A stretch of 14,671 bases of DNA from Acidobacteriaceae bacterium (GTDB lineage Bacteria; Acidobacteriota; Terriglobia; Terriglobales; Acidobacteriaceae): positions 1-14,671 of the forward strand of contig JASHUH010000552.1 of assembly GCA_030040115.1 (NCBI GenBank), written 5' to 3'. The notes beneath the pieces were generated by a model. That model did not search any database and was not told the origin of the DNA. It worked only from the letters and a program-made list of their open reading frames with translations. The position numbers were made by a program, and so were the translations under genes. Shown here in pieces: positions 1 through 7,829 of the stretch. Position 1 is the stretch's first letter. The number at the start of each line of letters is the position of its first letter.

Positions 1-1
1 C

Positions 2-169
2 ATGGACAGAATTCGTCGCCTGCCCGGTTCCCGCCAGTAAACACACAACCCCCCATACAATCAAGAAAGCAACACCCGTCCTTCGCTCTTGAGGAGCAGA
101 ATTCTCTGCAAGCAATCTCCTGCCACCTCGATCGTGCGGAGTGCGTGAGAGACGACGCACGCGATACAT
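2..169 (-). CDS. N-terminal fragment of a membrane or exported protein (runs off the window)
   Basis: This reading frame opens with ATG at 169-167 and stays open to the window edge, giving 56 residues. The N-terminus is strongly basic (MYRVRRLSR, then a second Arg-rich patch ending ERR near residue 30). One hydrophobic segment follows at about residues 32-46 (VAFLIVWGVVCLLAG), then Thr/Gln/Ala-rich sequence. That is the layout of a signal anchor or a long-n-region signal peptide. The ATG shares its A with the TGA stop of the upstream gene (TGATG), which is typical of translational coupling. The GAAGAGG just before it could serve as a ribosome-binding site, though only about 2 bases separate it from the ATG. 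The mature part lies outside the window, so no function can be assigned. The coupling suggests a shared role with the exported protein upstream. The frame has no stop here, so it could still be an unusually long N-terminus of something else. Confidence 0.6.
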   Translation of the reverse strand, partial: MYRVRRLSRTPHDRGGRRLLAENSAPQERRTGVAFLIVWGVVCLLAGTGQATNSVH

Positions 170-1197
170 CACCTCTTCGAAGAAGCTGGGTTGCCGAACG
201 TGTATGCGTACATCCATGTTGCGGTCTGTCCCGGCTCCACCGAAATCTCGATGAACGGCTCAACGGCAAACACCGCGCGGATGGACCATATGGCTACTCT
301 CTTGAGTGGCTGATCGCCAACAATCGTAAGGCCGGCCCCAAGTTTGGCGTTTTCGATGCGGATATTGTAATCGGCAGGAGACTCGCTAAACCCGCGCATA
401 ATTCCGTAGACGCGATCTTCGCCCGTGAGGGTCTTCAAATATACAACTTCATTCCCTCGGAATTCGGCAAGGTCCTTCTCCGGCGCCAGCACCGGGACAA
501 TCTGGAAAGGTAACCTGATCGCCACATTAGGTCCGGGTGGCTGCCGGTCAATTGCCAGGAAGTTATGGTCGTAGATTTCCGTCCGAATGGGACGCGCGCC
601 TTGGTTCGTTAATTGATGCTTAATTGTAAGTACCGGCTTGTCCGTCGCCAGCTCCATCGTCTTTTCATAATGGTAGCCATATCCTGACGACGCATCCTGA
701 ATATCTTGCGAGAACTCAATCGAGTGTTTCGCTTTTTTGATATGCCATTTTCCTGGATCGACCATCTCGTACAAATGAAGCGAATCGTACTTCGCTTCCT
801 CGGACTTGCGGAGAACGCCGACTCCAATCTTAACAAAGGTTCCACCCGCCTTGGCCTCGTCATAACCGAGCGCACTGAATTCTTCTACAGGCCCAGTTGC
901 GCCGGTGCAGGGACCCACCACAAGTTCCGAGCCATCGTAGGTGAAGTCGTGAACACTCGGATCGACGCGAGAGAACCATTGATCGAAATACGTATGTCCC
1001 TGAGACCGCAGTTCGGCGATCACTCCTGCCCAGTCGAACCTGGTGCCTCGATAGAAGCCGTTTTGAGGGTCCGGCAAGTGAAACACGATCTTGGTCGTGC
1101 CGTTCGACAACTCGTACTGCGGATTTCCGGGTGTGCTCTGTCCCGATGCACCGGCAACGGCAAGGGCCGACATCAACGTGAAACTAGCTTCTCTCAT
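169..1197 (-). CDS. Secreted protein of unknown function, possibly galactose-mutarotase-like fold
   Basis: About 342 residues. I place the start at ATG 1197 because it gives a compact signal peptide (MREASFTLMSALAVAGASG, cut near residue 20) and has GGAG about 10 bases upstream. ATG 1206 is nearly as good. The frame extends to 1347, but that extension has a poor signal-like character and covers the likely promoter. After the signal the protein is beta-rich. It has a block FYRGTRFDWAGVI near residue 40, GPCTGATGPVEEF near 95-107, HYEKTMELATDKPVLTIKHQL in the middle and EIYDHNFLAID near 211-221. This alternation of strands with TNQG-type loops resembles the beta-sandwich of aldose-epimerase/galactose-mutarotase-like proteins, but I see no definite catalytic His/Glu signature. 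It follows the Tat-exported putative glycosidase after 379 bases and is coupled to the next gene by TGATG. The gene is recognisably real; its function is not known. Confidence 0.72.
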   Translation of the reverse strand: MREASFTLMSALAVAGASGQSTPGNPQYELSNGTTKIVFHLPDPQNGFYRGTRFDWAGVIAELRSQGHTYFDQWFSRVDPSVHDFTYDGSELVVGPCTGATGPVEEFSALGYDEAKAGGTFVKIGVGVLRKSEEAKYDSLHLYEMVDPGKWHIKKAKHSIEFSQDIQDASSGYGYHYEKTMELATDKPVLTIKHQLTNQGARPIRTEIYDHNFLAIDRQPPGPNVAIRLPFQIVPVLAPEKDLAEFRGNEVVYLKTLTGEDRVYGIMRGFSESPADYNIRIENAKLGAGLTIVGDQPLKRVAIWSIRAVFAVEPFIEISVEPGQTATWMYAYTFGNPASSKR

Positions 1198-1226
1198 GAA
1201 TCGCATACTCCAGCTCAACGCCTCGT

Positions 1227-1255
1227 ATCGTATGTCAGGTTCTTCGTGAACGCAA
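1227..1255 (-). promoter_or_regulatory. Candidate sigma-70-type promoter for the secreted protein gene
   Basis: Read on the minus strand, TTGCGT (1255-1250) is followed after exactly 17 bases by TACGAT (1232-1227). This gives four of six and four of six matches to the -35 and -10 consensus at ideal spacing. Transcription would begin near 1219, leaving a leader of about 20 bases before ATG 1197 that contains the GGAG. It supports choosing 1197 or 1206 over the longer frame. The evidence is pattern only. Confidence 0.4.
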
Positions 1256-1466
1256 CACCACGCCCTCAACCCCCCGGCGGTTCTTAGGGCTTTAACATAG
1301 TCTCGCGATACAGCTCGCCACCATCGGTCGATTCGCGATGGCGCCACCCCGACGAGCGCCCCAAAAGCCGATCACAAGTTGCCATTCATCTGGGTTTGCA
1401 ATTTGCCCGTCGCTATAGTTCCGGTATGAACGCCCTCTTCCAAGGCCTTTTCGTACTTCTATACTC

Positions 1467-1535
1467 GCTTCCTCGCCCTGTCAACTGCTTCCTCGCCGAT
1501 TGTTGACCTTCAATCTGCACGCGCCCTTTGCGCGT
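1467..1535. repeat. Nested direct and inverted repeats plus hairpin in the intergenic region
   Basis: GCTTCCTCGCC occurs twice, at 1467-1477 and 1487-1497, a 20-base period. Interleaved with it is an inverted pair, GTCAAC at 1480-1485 and GTTGAC at 1502-1507. Immediately after lies a perfect 6-base hairpin, ACGCGC (1519-1524), loop CCTTT, GCGCGT (1530-1535). On the minus strand the hairpin sits about 40 bases beyond the stop of the Tat-exported gene, so it could help end that transcript, but no T-run follows. The remainder of 1256-1576 shows no gene. Confidence 0.35.
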
Positions 1536-1576
1536 CGCCTGAAACGGATGGTGGTTCGCATGAAGTGGATTCCATC

Positions 1577-3733
1577 TCAGATTTCCATCACCACGGCCGC
1601 TGAGCGGGCAGGAATCGTCAGCCCATTCGCGGTGGGCTGCGCATCCGGTGCTTCCGGGCTAGCCACCATAAGTTGCCCTGCGGCAGGAATTTCCAGGTTC
1701 ACGTTGATTATCCGCTTGCCCGCGGGATTGACCAGCACGACTGCCCGCTTACCTGATCGCGCCACAAACATCGAATAGCGAATCGGTCCATCTCCAGTCA
1801 CTCGCGCGCCAAGCGTATCCCGAAACTCCCCATCCCATAGATATTCCCGGTATCGTCGGCGCAAAGCATCAATCTTCCTTCCGTAACTCAGTGTCTCCGG
1901 AAAGTCGGTCAGGCGTCCATGGAAGTTGAAAGGCTCATAGCTGATGATGTAGCGATTCATGAGGATCAAATTGAGCATCTCGCGATCGTCGAAGCCGGTG
2001 ACCGCAACCAGAAGCGGCGCCTGTGAATCGATGTACCGGCAAACCGCGCGCGAGCTGCTGTTGATCCGGAAATAAGAAACCGGATAGTACTGCATCAGCC
2101 AGTCCTGTGGCCCCTCGCCGGCAAATACGAAATCTGGCTCTGTTTTATCCGCCGCCTCGCGAAACTGCTTGGCCATCGGCATATCGCCGCCATAGATGTA
2201 GCCTGGCGCAGGATAGCCGTGATTCGGATCGAACGAGTACTCTACCGGACCGTGGTGGCACACTTCATCGAACAGCCATCCCGCGGCTCCCAGCGCTACG
2301 GTTTTCTCGAACTCCTTGGTCGCGATGTCACGAAATGCCTGGCACTGCACATCCATGATCAGCCGCCGCCGGTTATTGATTCCCGCTAACTGTGTTGGCG
2401 TGGTGTAGCTGTAGCCCTCCGCCTCATAGGCAATCCCGTAAGGATCGGTTGCCGCGTATTTGTATAACTCCTTCTTCGTCCATTCTCGTGTCATGTCTGC
2501 CCATATCGGTTTACCGAACAGGATGATCTTCACACCCTTGCTGCGCGCGTAAAGGATAGCTTGGTGCAGGTCATTCCAGGTTCCCAACCCAGGGTCCGTG
2601 TCCAGGCACGGGTCTCCACCATCCTGCCCGCCCATCTCCCACCCCACCAGTTGAATGGCTGCGACCCCATTCGCAGCGCATTCATCGATGTAGCTGGGTA
2701 ACTCGCGATAAGGAATCGAGTAATCCTGCTCTGCCCCATCAATCTGCAACTGTAGCCAGGAATGCGGCTCTTTCACCCACGACGCGATGCGGGGCCGCTT
2801 GAACCACGTGGTCCGCCACTGCTTGTACACGTCAAGTCCCGCGTGCCAGTCGCCATCGTAGCCGCGCATCGCCACAGCCGCCAGCCGCTTTGTCGCTCCA
2901 GGAGGTGCAAAAACAAAATGGCAAACGCGAAACTCAAGATGGACGGGCGCACCCGCAATCGCGTCTTCCTGTGGAACCGGATCACTGATCGATTCCACCA
3001 CGCCGGGGTGCTGTTCGAAAGTCCACTCCAGCAGGTATGGCTGGGTTGGGTCGCTCATCCCTACGTACAGCCCTTCCTGCGGCGACTGGAGCAGGCAGAA
3101 CAATGTTTGCTTCGACTCGATTGTCTTCGTCGGCCAATTCACTCCCCAGTATCCCTTCTCATTCGCGAAGCTGGGATAAAGCTCGTCCCCCACCAGGTTG
3201 CCGTACCACATATGTTCGCTGGTGAGCGGCATGGCCCGCGTGGCCGAGCTCAAGTCGCCAAAGTATGGGTAATCGATGGTTTCAATCGGGAGCGCAGATT
3301 GGTTACTAAGCGCTGCCTCGAACATCAGTCCCCCACGCTCAAGCGTCACGGTCGCAGTGAGGCTGACGGGCAATACGCCACCGTGTTCGCTGACCATGTC
3401 GCTCCAACTCAGACGCACCTGCGTGGTTGAAATTTTCTCCACCCGCGACGCGCGTTGCTTTTGGCCGAGTACATAGTTGGTGCGGCGGTGTGGAAGCGGC
3501 GCCAATAAACGGAAGGACACGCCCAGCTCGGGACGGCGCTCGATGACCCAGCCGGTGGCCTTGCGCGTCATCCGCGTGAGAGCTCCTGTGCTGGAGTCAA
3601 ATGCGACCAGAAACGCATCGTCCTCAAGAATGACCTCGTCCACCTCCGTAGCCGCATGGGCCTGCGACGCCCCGTGTGTAAGTGCGCCGAGAGCGGTCAT
3701 TCCCGTCAGCTTGTTGAATGTTCTTCTGTCCAT
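1577..3733 (-). CDS. Tat-exported DUF6259-like putative glycoside hydrolase
   Basis: 718 residues. The start ATG 3733 is preceded by GAAGGGGG at good spacing. The N-terminus DRRTFNKLTGMTALGAL is a twin-arginine signal (R3-R4), with an AHA-type cut near residue 27, so the folded protein is probably exported by Tat. Residues 30-285 look like a beta-sandwich. Residues 320-600 look like a TIM barrel: YIDECAANGVAAIQLVGWEMG (346-368), GVKIILFGKPIWADM (400-414), AGWLFDEVCHHGP (484-496), DFVFAGEGPQDWL (534-546) and YIISYEPFNFHGR (595-607). A small beta domain closes the C-terminus (650-718). The order and the WLFDE and FAGEG blocks fit DUF6259-type proteins and clan-D-like glycosidases. D489/E490 and E540 or D544 are my guess for catalytic acids. 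The substrate is unknown. A secreted mutarotase-like protein gene lies downstream, suggesting polysaccharide or glycoside breakdown. Confidence 0.8.
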   Translation of the reverse strand: MDRRTFNKLTGMTALGALTHGASQAHAATEVDEVILEDDAFLVAFDSSTGALTRMTRKATGWVIERRPELGVSFRLLAPLPHRRTNYVLGQKQRASRVEKISTTQVRLSWSDMVSEHGGVLPVSLTATVTLERGGLMFEAALSNQSALPIETIDYPYFGDLSSATRAMPLTSEHMWYGNLVGDELYPSFANEKGYWGVNWPTKTIESKQTLFCLLQSPQEGLYVGMSDPTQPYLLEWTFEQHPGVVESISDPVPQEDAIAGAPVHLEFRVCHFVFAPPGATKRLAAVAMRGYDGDWHAGLDVYKQWRTTWFKRPRIASWVKEPHSWLQLQIDGAEQDYSIPYRELPSYIDECAANGVAAIQLVGWEMGGQDGGDPCLDTDPGLGTWNDLHQAILYARSKGVKIILFGKPIWADMTREWTKKELYKYAATDPYGIAYEAEGYSYTTPTQLAGINNRRRLIMDVQCQAFRDIATKEFEKTVALGAAGWLFDEVCHHGPVEYSFDPNHGYPAPGYIYGGDMPMAKQFREAADKTEPDFVFAGEGPQDWLMQYYPVSYFRINSSSRAVCRYIDSQAPLLVAVTGFDDREMLNLILMNRYIISYEPFNFHGRLTDFPETLSYGRKIDALRRRYREYLWDGEFRDTLGARVTGDGPIRYSMFVARSGKRAVVLVNPAGKRIINVNLEIPAAGQLMVASPEAPDAQPTANGLTIPARSAAVVMEI

Positions 3734-4301
3734 CGCCGCCCCCTTCGCCGTCGCCCGCGCACGATTTGCGCATCACCAGGTAGGAACACGACACACAGCG
3801 GTTGACTTGTGCATAGAAACTCTGCCACGGCGACCCGGCTCGTTGCAACTTTGCTGTTCAGATTGCAGGCGAAAGCCGGGAGTGAATCAAAAAGATTTTG
3901 GATTCTGAATTGGGCGCTTCAGCGTTATAGAGTGGGCTGTTTCTCTCAATGCATCGATTGAGTACCGCAAACTTTGGGTTCGCTCCGCCCGTAAAGATGG
4001 CTGCCAAAAAGCGCGGTGACGAGCCGCGGGCGAAACCTCTGGGCCAGGACGAGCCAAGCCACCCGCTAATTCTTGCGGCAGACATAGGGATGCGCCGGAA
4101 GGCGCTCCTTTGTTCCCGGCGCCTTGAACCCGCTCCTCACACTGAGGATTCAGCCCTGACGCCGGCAGACAATCTCTTTCCCGGGTGCGATATGCGCCGA
4201 AGGACATTCGGCATACGCAGCGCCTGATGGCTCCGCGACTCACTCCTTATGCTTGCTTGTATTTTCCGCGCCATTGCAATAACCCGTGTTGCCGGCCCGG
4301 C
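3734..4301. other. 568-base gap without a convincing gene; several hairpins
   Basis: Frames exist on both strands here (for example about 118 codons on the minus strand, 4243-3887), but none has a ribosome-binding site, a signal, domain character or the third-position bias of its neighbours. Structured elements are visible: GCGCC-GGAA-GGCGC at 4092-4105; TATGCGCCGAA (4191-4201) pairing with TTCGGCATA (4207-4215) with a two-base bulge; and an A/T-rich imperfect hairpin at 3884-3905 (GAATCAAAA against TTTTGGATTC). The region must contain the promoter of the Tat-exported gene starting at 3733. The rest may be a decayed gene, a mobile-element scar or a dispersed repeat. I cannot tell which. Confidence 0.5.
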
Positions 4302-4739
4302 TCACTTTTCCTGAATCGACTCCAGGTAACGGGTCAGGTTCCGGATCCTGAGCGCTTTGGCTTGGTCAGACAATGACTGGTCGTCCGCCGTACCCAGGAT
4401 CGGACCCCAAACTGGCATCTGGCTCGAACCGTGAGCTGGCAGCGAAGGGCCGAATTGAAGCACAGAAACGATATGAGTGCTTGGAAACGTTCCACGATTG
4501 TTCTTGCTCAGAACGGTCAGGTCAGGTGGCGCCTCTGTCAGAGCGGACGCGGTGGGCCCGTGGCCCCGGCCGTCGATGCCGTGGCAAGGAGCACAATAAC
4601 TTTGGAACATTTGCTTGCCGTTGTCCGCCTGCGTTTTGCCTACTGGAATCGTCACCGTCGTTGTTGATCGCGACTGCGCATAGCCCATGCTCGCAGCGAT
4701 TGCCGCAACCATAGCAGCAAACAAAAGTCGTTTGAACAT
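4302..4739 (-). CDS. Monohaem class I c-type cytochrome, secreted
   Basis: 145 residues. The start ATG 4739 has a strong GAGGGAGGGG upstream. A Sec signal peptide (MFKRLLFAAMVAAIAASMGYAQ) ends near residue 22, so the protein is periplasmic. The haem-binding motif is CAPCH (C49, C52, H53), followed by GIDGRGHGP, as in the cbb3/c553-like small cytochromes. M108 in SSQMPVWG is the probable sixth iron ligand. The C-terminal helix (LTRYLESIQ) matches the usual last helix of class I cytochromes. The size and single CXXCH indicate a soluble electron carrier. The partner oxidase or dehydrogenase is not in the window: the gene stands alone, divergent from ftsK. A 5-base inverted repeat (AAGTG/CACTT, 4802-4806 and 4815-4819) lies in its upstream region. 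Family assignment is firm; the redox partner is unknown. Confidence 0.92.
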   Translation of the reverse strand: MFKRLLFAAMVAAIAASMGYAQSRSTTTVTIPVGKTQADNGKQMFQSYCAPCHGIDGRGHGPTASALTEAPPDLTVLSKNNRGTFPSTHIVSVLQFGPSLPAHGSSQMPVWGPILGTADDQSLSDQAKALRIRNLTRYLESIQEK

Positions 4740-5210
4740 AGACCCCTCCCTCTAAAACTGAAATCCATGCAGACACTATGCGACTTTTTGAAATGCGTGC
4801 TAAGTGATCTAAGACACTTGAGGCGGTGACCAAAAACACAAGGTACCGGGCGATCGATCATGGCTCACCGGCTCCGATGTGAGCCCGAAACGCTGCTGCG
4901 GCCTGAGTTCCTTTAGGGCAAAGGCTCCCTTGCCGGCTTTCGCCTGGAAATGCGCAAGTTCTGCCGATAACGCCTGACGAACCCTCCGTCCGGTCCTGCT
5001 CGCATTCGCCGATCGAAGAACATTCCCATGGCCATTCCAATTTCTCAATTCCGCGAGGGGTGGTCACCATGGTTCCCCCGCGGCGGTTTTGCGCCAAATC
5101 CGCTTCCCTGCCCCAGATAATAGAAAATGCTCTGGGACTTTGCCTGCGCCTGCCGACGCGGCCCGGTCCGGGTCTGAGCTGTGTCGAAGAGCGAGCGGAG
5201 ACGCCCCATC
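4740..5210. promoter_or_regulatory. Divergent intergenic region between cytochrome c and ftsK, with inverted repeats
   Basis: No gene is supported in these 471 bases, which must hold the promoters of both flanking genes. Four features are visible. An inverted repeat AAGTG (4802-4806)/CACTT (4815-4819) lies 63 bases upstream of the cytochrome ATG. A perfect 7-base pair GGCTCAC (4862-4868)/GTGAGCC (4879-4885) has a 10-base spacer. CCCAGA (5112-5117)/TCTGGG (5131-5136) flanks the A/T-rich TAATAGAAAATGC, about 75 bases before the ftsK ATG. The CCCAGA block overlaps a -10-like GATAAT (5116-5121), but I find no good -35 at proper distance. These could be operators or RNA stems; none matches a motif I can name. 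Confidence 0.35.
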
Positions 5211-7829
5211 ATGAAGTCCATTCGCATTGTTCTCTCGCCCACCCGCAGCCGCCCCGTGAACATCTTTCTGGGCATGGTGGTGCTGCTGGCGTCGGTTCTC
5301 CTGCTTCTCGCCCTGGCCAGCTATCATGTCTCCGATCCCTCACTGAACACCTCCACGGACCCCATCACGCCCCATGCGGTGCGCAACTGGACGGGGCTTT
5401 TCGGGGCCTATGTAAGCGACCTGTTCCTGCAATCCCTTGGCATTGCGGCCTTCCTGCTTCCCTTCTGGCTGGCCGCCATCGGCTGGACGTGGATGCACTC
5501 CCGCTCCAGCGGTCCCGCCGCCCTGCGCTGGGTTGGCATGCTTCTCGCCATCGTTTTCGTCCCTGCTGTCTTCGGCCTCTGCCCATGGCATTGGCGCTGG
5601 CTCCATGCCATCCCCGTCCAGGGCGTTCTGGGCCGGCTCATGGCCGGCCTGCTCGTCAGTTACCTGAATATACAAGGCGCGTGGGTGGTCGCCGCGGCCT
5701 TGGCTGCAACGGGAATTTACTTCGCCTGGGCCATCAACTTCCACAGCATCTGGGAGGGCCTGGGGAATTGCTGGCAACGCCTGGACGCCTGGCATGAGCG
5801 CCGGCGCAACTGGCGCCAAGACCGCGCCGAATTGCAAGCTGAACGCGAAGCCCTCCAGGCCGAGCGGAAACAAACTGCGCCCGGCCAGCCCTTCATCCCG
5901 GGCATGGATCCCCAAGCAGCTCCGCAGGCTGCGCTTGAGGCCCCGGGCCGCTTCGCCAGCTTCTTCCGCCGCCGTCGGCAGCAGCCGGAAGAAGATCCCG
6001 TCGACGCCATTCCCGCCTTCCAACGTGCGGCCGCAGCACCGTCCCAGACGCAAATCCCCATCGCTCCGCCGGTCCGCCGCACCAGCATCTGGGAACGCGC
6101 TGAACCCGACCTCGCGCCCGCCCCACCCCCGCCGGTAACCACGACTTCGCCGCTGCAAGCTGTGCAGTCAGCCGCCGCTCCATTTCCAGCGCGGTCTGCG
6201 GCCCAATCTCCGGCGCCGCCGGACACTCCGCGTACGCCGGCAGCTCCAATTCCCGCTTTCCAGTTTGAGCCCACCCCCATTCCGCCGCCCATGCAGGGAA
6301 TCGCCATCCACAGCCGCGCTGACGCCCAGCCCCACGCGACGCCCGTCGCGCTCAAGAATATCAGCGGCTTCAAGTTGCCCTCAAGCACCCTCCTCAACCC
6401 CGGCGAAGGCCCGCAAACCGTCCGCGAAGAGGCTCTCCGCGAAGAGGCTAAGGTGCTGGTCGAAAAATGCGCCGAGTTCGATGTGCGCGGTCAGGTGGTG
6501 CAAATCAACCCCGGCCCCATGGTCACCACCTACGAGTTCAAGCCCGAGGCCGGCGTTAAATACTCGCGCGTCACCAGCCTCGCCGACGATCTGTGCCTGG
6601 CCATGCGCGCCGAAAGCATCCTCATCGAGCGCATGCCCGGCAAGAGCACCGTCGGCATCCAGGTGCCCAATCACGAGCGCGAAATCATTCATCTGCGCGA
6701 CGTCATCGAAAGCGAAACCTTCGCCCGCGCCAAGTCGCGCCTCGCCCTCGCCATGGGCAAGGACATCAACGGCCGCATCGTCACCGCCGATCTTGCCTCC
6801 ATGCCCCACATCCTCATCGCCGGCTCGACCGGCTCGGGCAAATCCGTGGCCATCAACGCCATGATCATGAGCCTGCTTTACCGCACCACGCCCAACCAGG
6901 TGCGTCTCATCCTGGTCGATCCCAAGCGCGTCGAGCTGGGCATGTACGAGGGCATTCCCCATCTCTTCACGCCCATCATCACCGACTCCAAGCTGGCCGC
7001 CAACGCCCTGCGCAATGCCGTCCGCGAAATGGAGCGCCGCCTGAAGTTGCTGGCCAGCCGCAGCGTCCGCAACCTCGACCAGTACAACAAGCTCTTCGAA
7101 GGGACCATGCCCTCGCTCTTCGACGAAGAGCAACCCGAGGAGCCGCTGCCTTACATCGTCATCATCATCGACGAACTCGCCGACCTCATGATGCTCGACC
7201 GCGCCAACGTCGAAGAATCCATCACCCGCCTCGCCCAGATGGCCCGCGCCGTCGGCATCCATCTCATCCTGGCCACGCAGCGGCCCAGCGTCGACGTCAT
7301 CACCGGCCTCATCAAGGCCAATGTGCCCACCCGCATCAGCTTCCGCCTGGCCACCAAGGTCGACTCGCGCACCATCCTCGACACCAACGGCGCCGAGGCC
7401 CTCCTCGGCCGCGGCGACATGCTCTTTCTGCCTCCCGGCACCAGCCGTCTCCTGCGCCTCCACGCGCCCTATGTCAGCGAGAAAGAGACCTCGGCCGTGG
7501 TCGCCTTCTGGAAAGACCAGGGCTCGGCCGAGTATGTCGAGGGCTTCCTCGAATCGCCCAAAGACGAGCAGACCACTCTCGAAGGAGCCAACGACGATCC
7601 CGACGAGAACGACCCCATGTTCGACGACGCGGTTCGTCTGGTCTTCGAATTCGGAAAAGCCTCCACCTCGCTCCTGCAACGCCGCCTGCGCATTGGCTAC
7701 GGCCGCGCCGCGCATTTAATCGACTTAATGGAGCGCGATGGCCTCGTCGGTCCCGCCGACGGTTCGCGCCCCCGCGAGCTGCTCAAAGCTCCCGGCTGGC
7801 TGCACGAAATCTCCGCCATGAACGAATAA
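5211..7829 (+). CDS. ftsK: DNA translocase FtsK
   Basis: 872 residues from ATG 5211, which has GGAG ten bases upstream. A GTG at 5181 would add ten residues but has no clear ribosome-binding site. FtsK/SpoIIIE proteins sit at the septum and pump chromosome ends into daughter cells, and the gamma domain directs them to polar sequences and activates XerCD at dif. Visible parts: four membrane segments (about 19-37, 70-92, 105-124, 141-174); a charged, probably helical stretch (190-222); a Pro/Ala-rich linker (about 230-390); the alpha domain (395-500); the RecA-like motor with Walker A GSTGSGKS (538-545) and Walker B YIVIIIDELADL (648-659); and a winged-helix gamma domain (about 803-865, LLQRRLRIGYGRAAHLIDLMERDG). 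Length and order are normal for the family. Codon use is very G/C-rich at third positions, which creates long false frames on both strands. It is convergent with kch. Confidence 0.97.
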   Translation: MKSIRIVLSPTRSRPVNIFLGMVVLLASVLLLLALASYHVSDPSLNTSTDPITPHAVRNWTGLFGAYVSDLFLQSLGIAAFLLPFWLAAIGWTWMHSRSSGPAALRWVGMLLAIVFVPAVFGLCPWHWRWLHAIPVQGVLGRLMAGLLVSYLNIQGAWVVAAALAATGIYFAWAINFHSIWEGLGNCWQRLDAWHERRRNWRQDRAELQAEREALQAERKQTAPGQPFIPGMDPQAAPQAALEAPGRFASFFRRRRQQPEEDPVDAIPAFQRAAAAPSQTQIPIAPPVRRTSIWERAEPDLAPAPPPPVTTTSPLQAVQSAAAPFPARSAAQSPAPPDTPRTPAAPIPAFQFEPTPIPPPMQGIAIHSRADAQPHATPVALKNISGFKLPSSTLLNPGEGPQTVREEALREEAKVLVEKCAEFDVRGQVVQINPGPMVTTYEFKPEAGVKYSRVTSLADDLCLAMRAESILIERMPGKSTVGIQVPNHEREIIHLRDVIESETFARAKSRLALAMGKDINGRIVTADLASMPHILIAGSTGSGKSVAINAMIMSLLYRTTPNQVRLILVDPKRVELGMYEGIPHLFTPIITDSKLAANALRNAVREMERRLKLLASRSVRNLDQYNKLFEGTMPSLFDEEQPEEPLPYIVIIIDELADLMMLDRANVEESITRLAQMARAVGIHLILATQRPSVDVITGLIKANVPTRISFRLATKVDSRTILDTNGAEALLGRGDMLFLPPGTSRLLRLHAPYVSEKETSAVVAFWKDQGSAEYVEGFLESPKDEQTTLEGANDDPDENDPMFDDAVRLVFEFGKASTSLLQRRLRIGYGRAAHLIDLMERDGLVGPADGSRPRELLKAPGWLHEISAMNE

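Noticed and set aside
1426..1506. 26-residue hydrophobic plus-strand frame (MNALFQGLFVLLYSLPRPVN...)
   Set aside because: Looks like a small membrane peptide, but there is no convincing ribosome-binding site and it crosses the repeat cluster; not supportable alone.
3887..4243. 118-codon minus-strand frame in the gap upstream of the Tat-exported gene
   Set aside because: No ribosome-binding site, high Arg/Ser/Pro content, overlaps hairpins, and has a competing frame on the other strand.
6381..7715. 444-codon open frame on the minus strand inside ftsK
   Set aside because: Antisense to the conserved motor domain; its open state follows from the G/C-rich third positions of ftsK, and the product is repetitive (Gly/Ala/Asp/Val/His-rich) with no domain.
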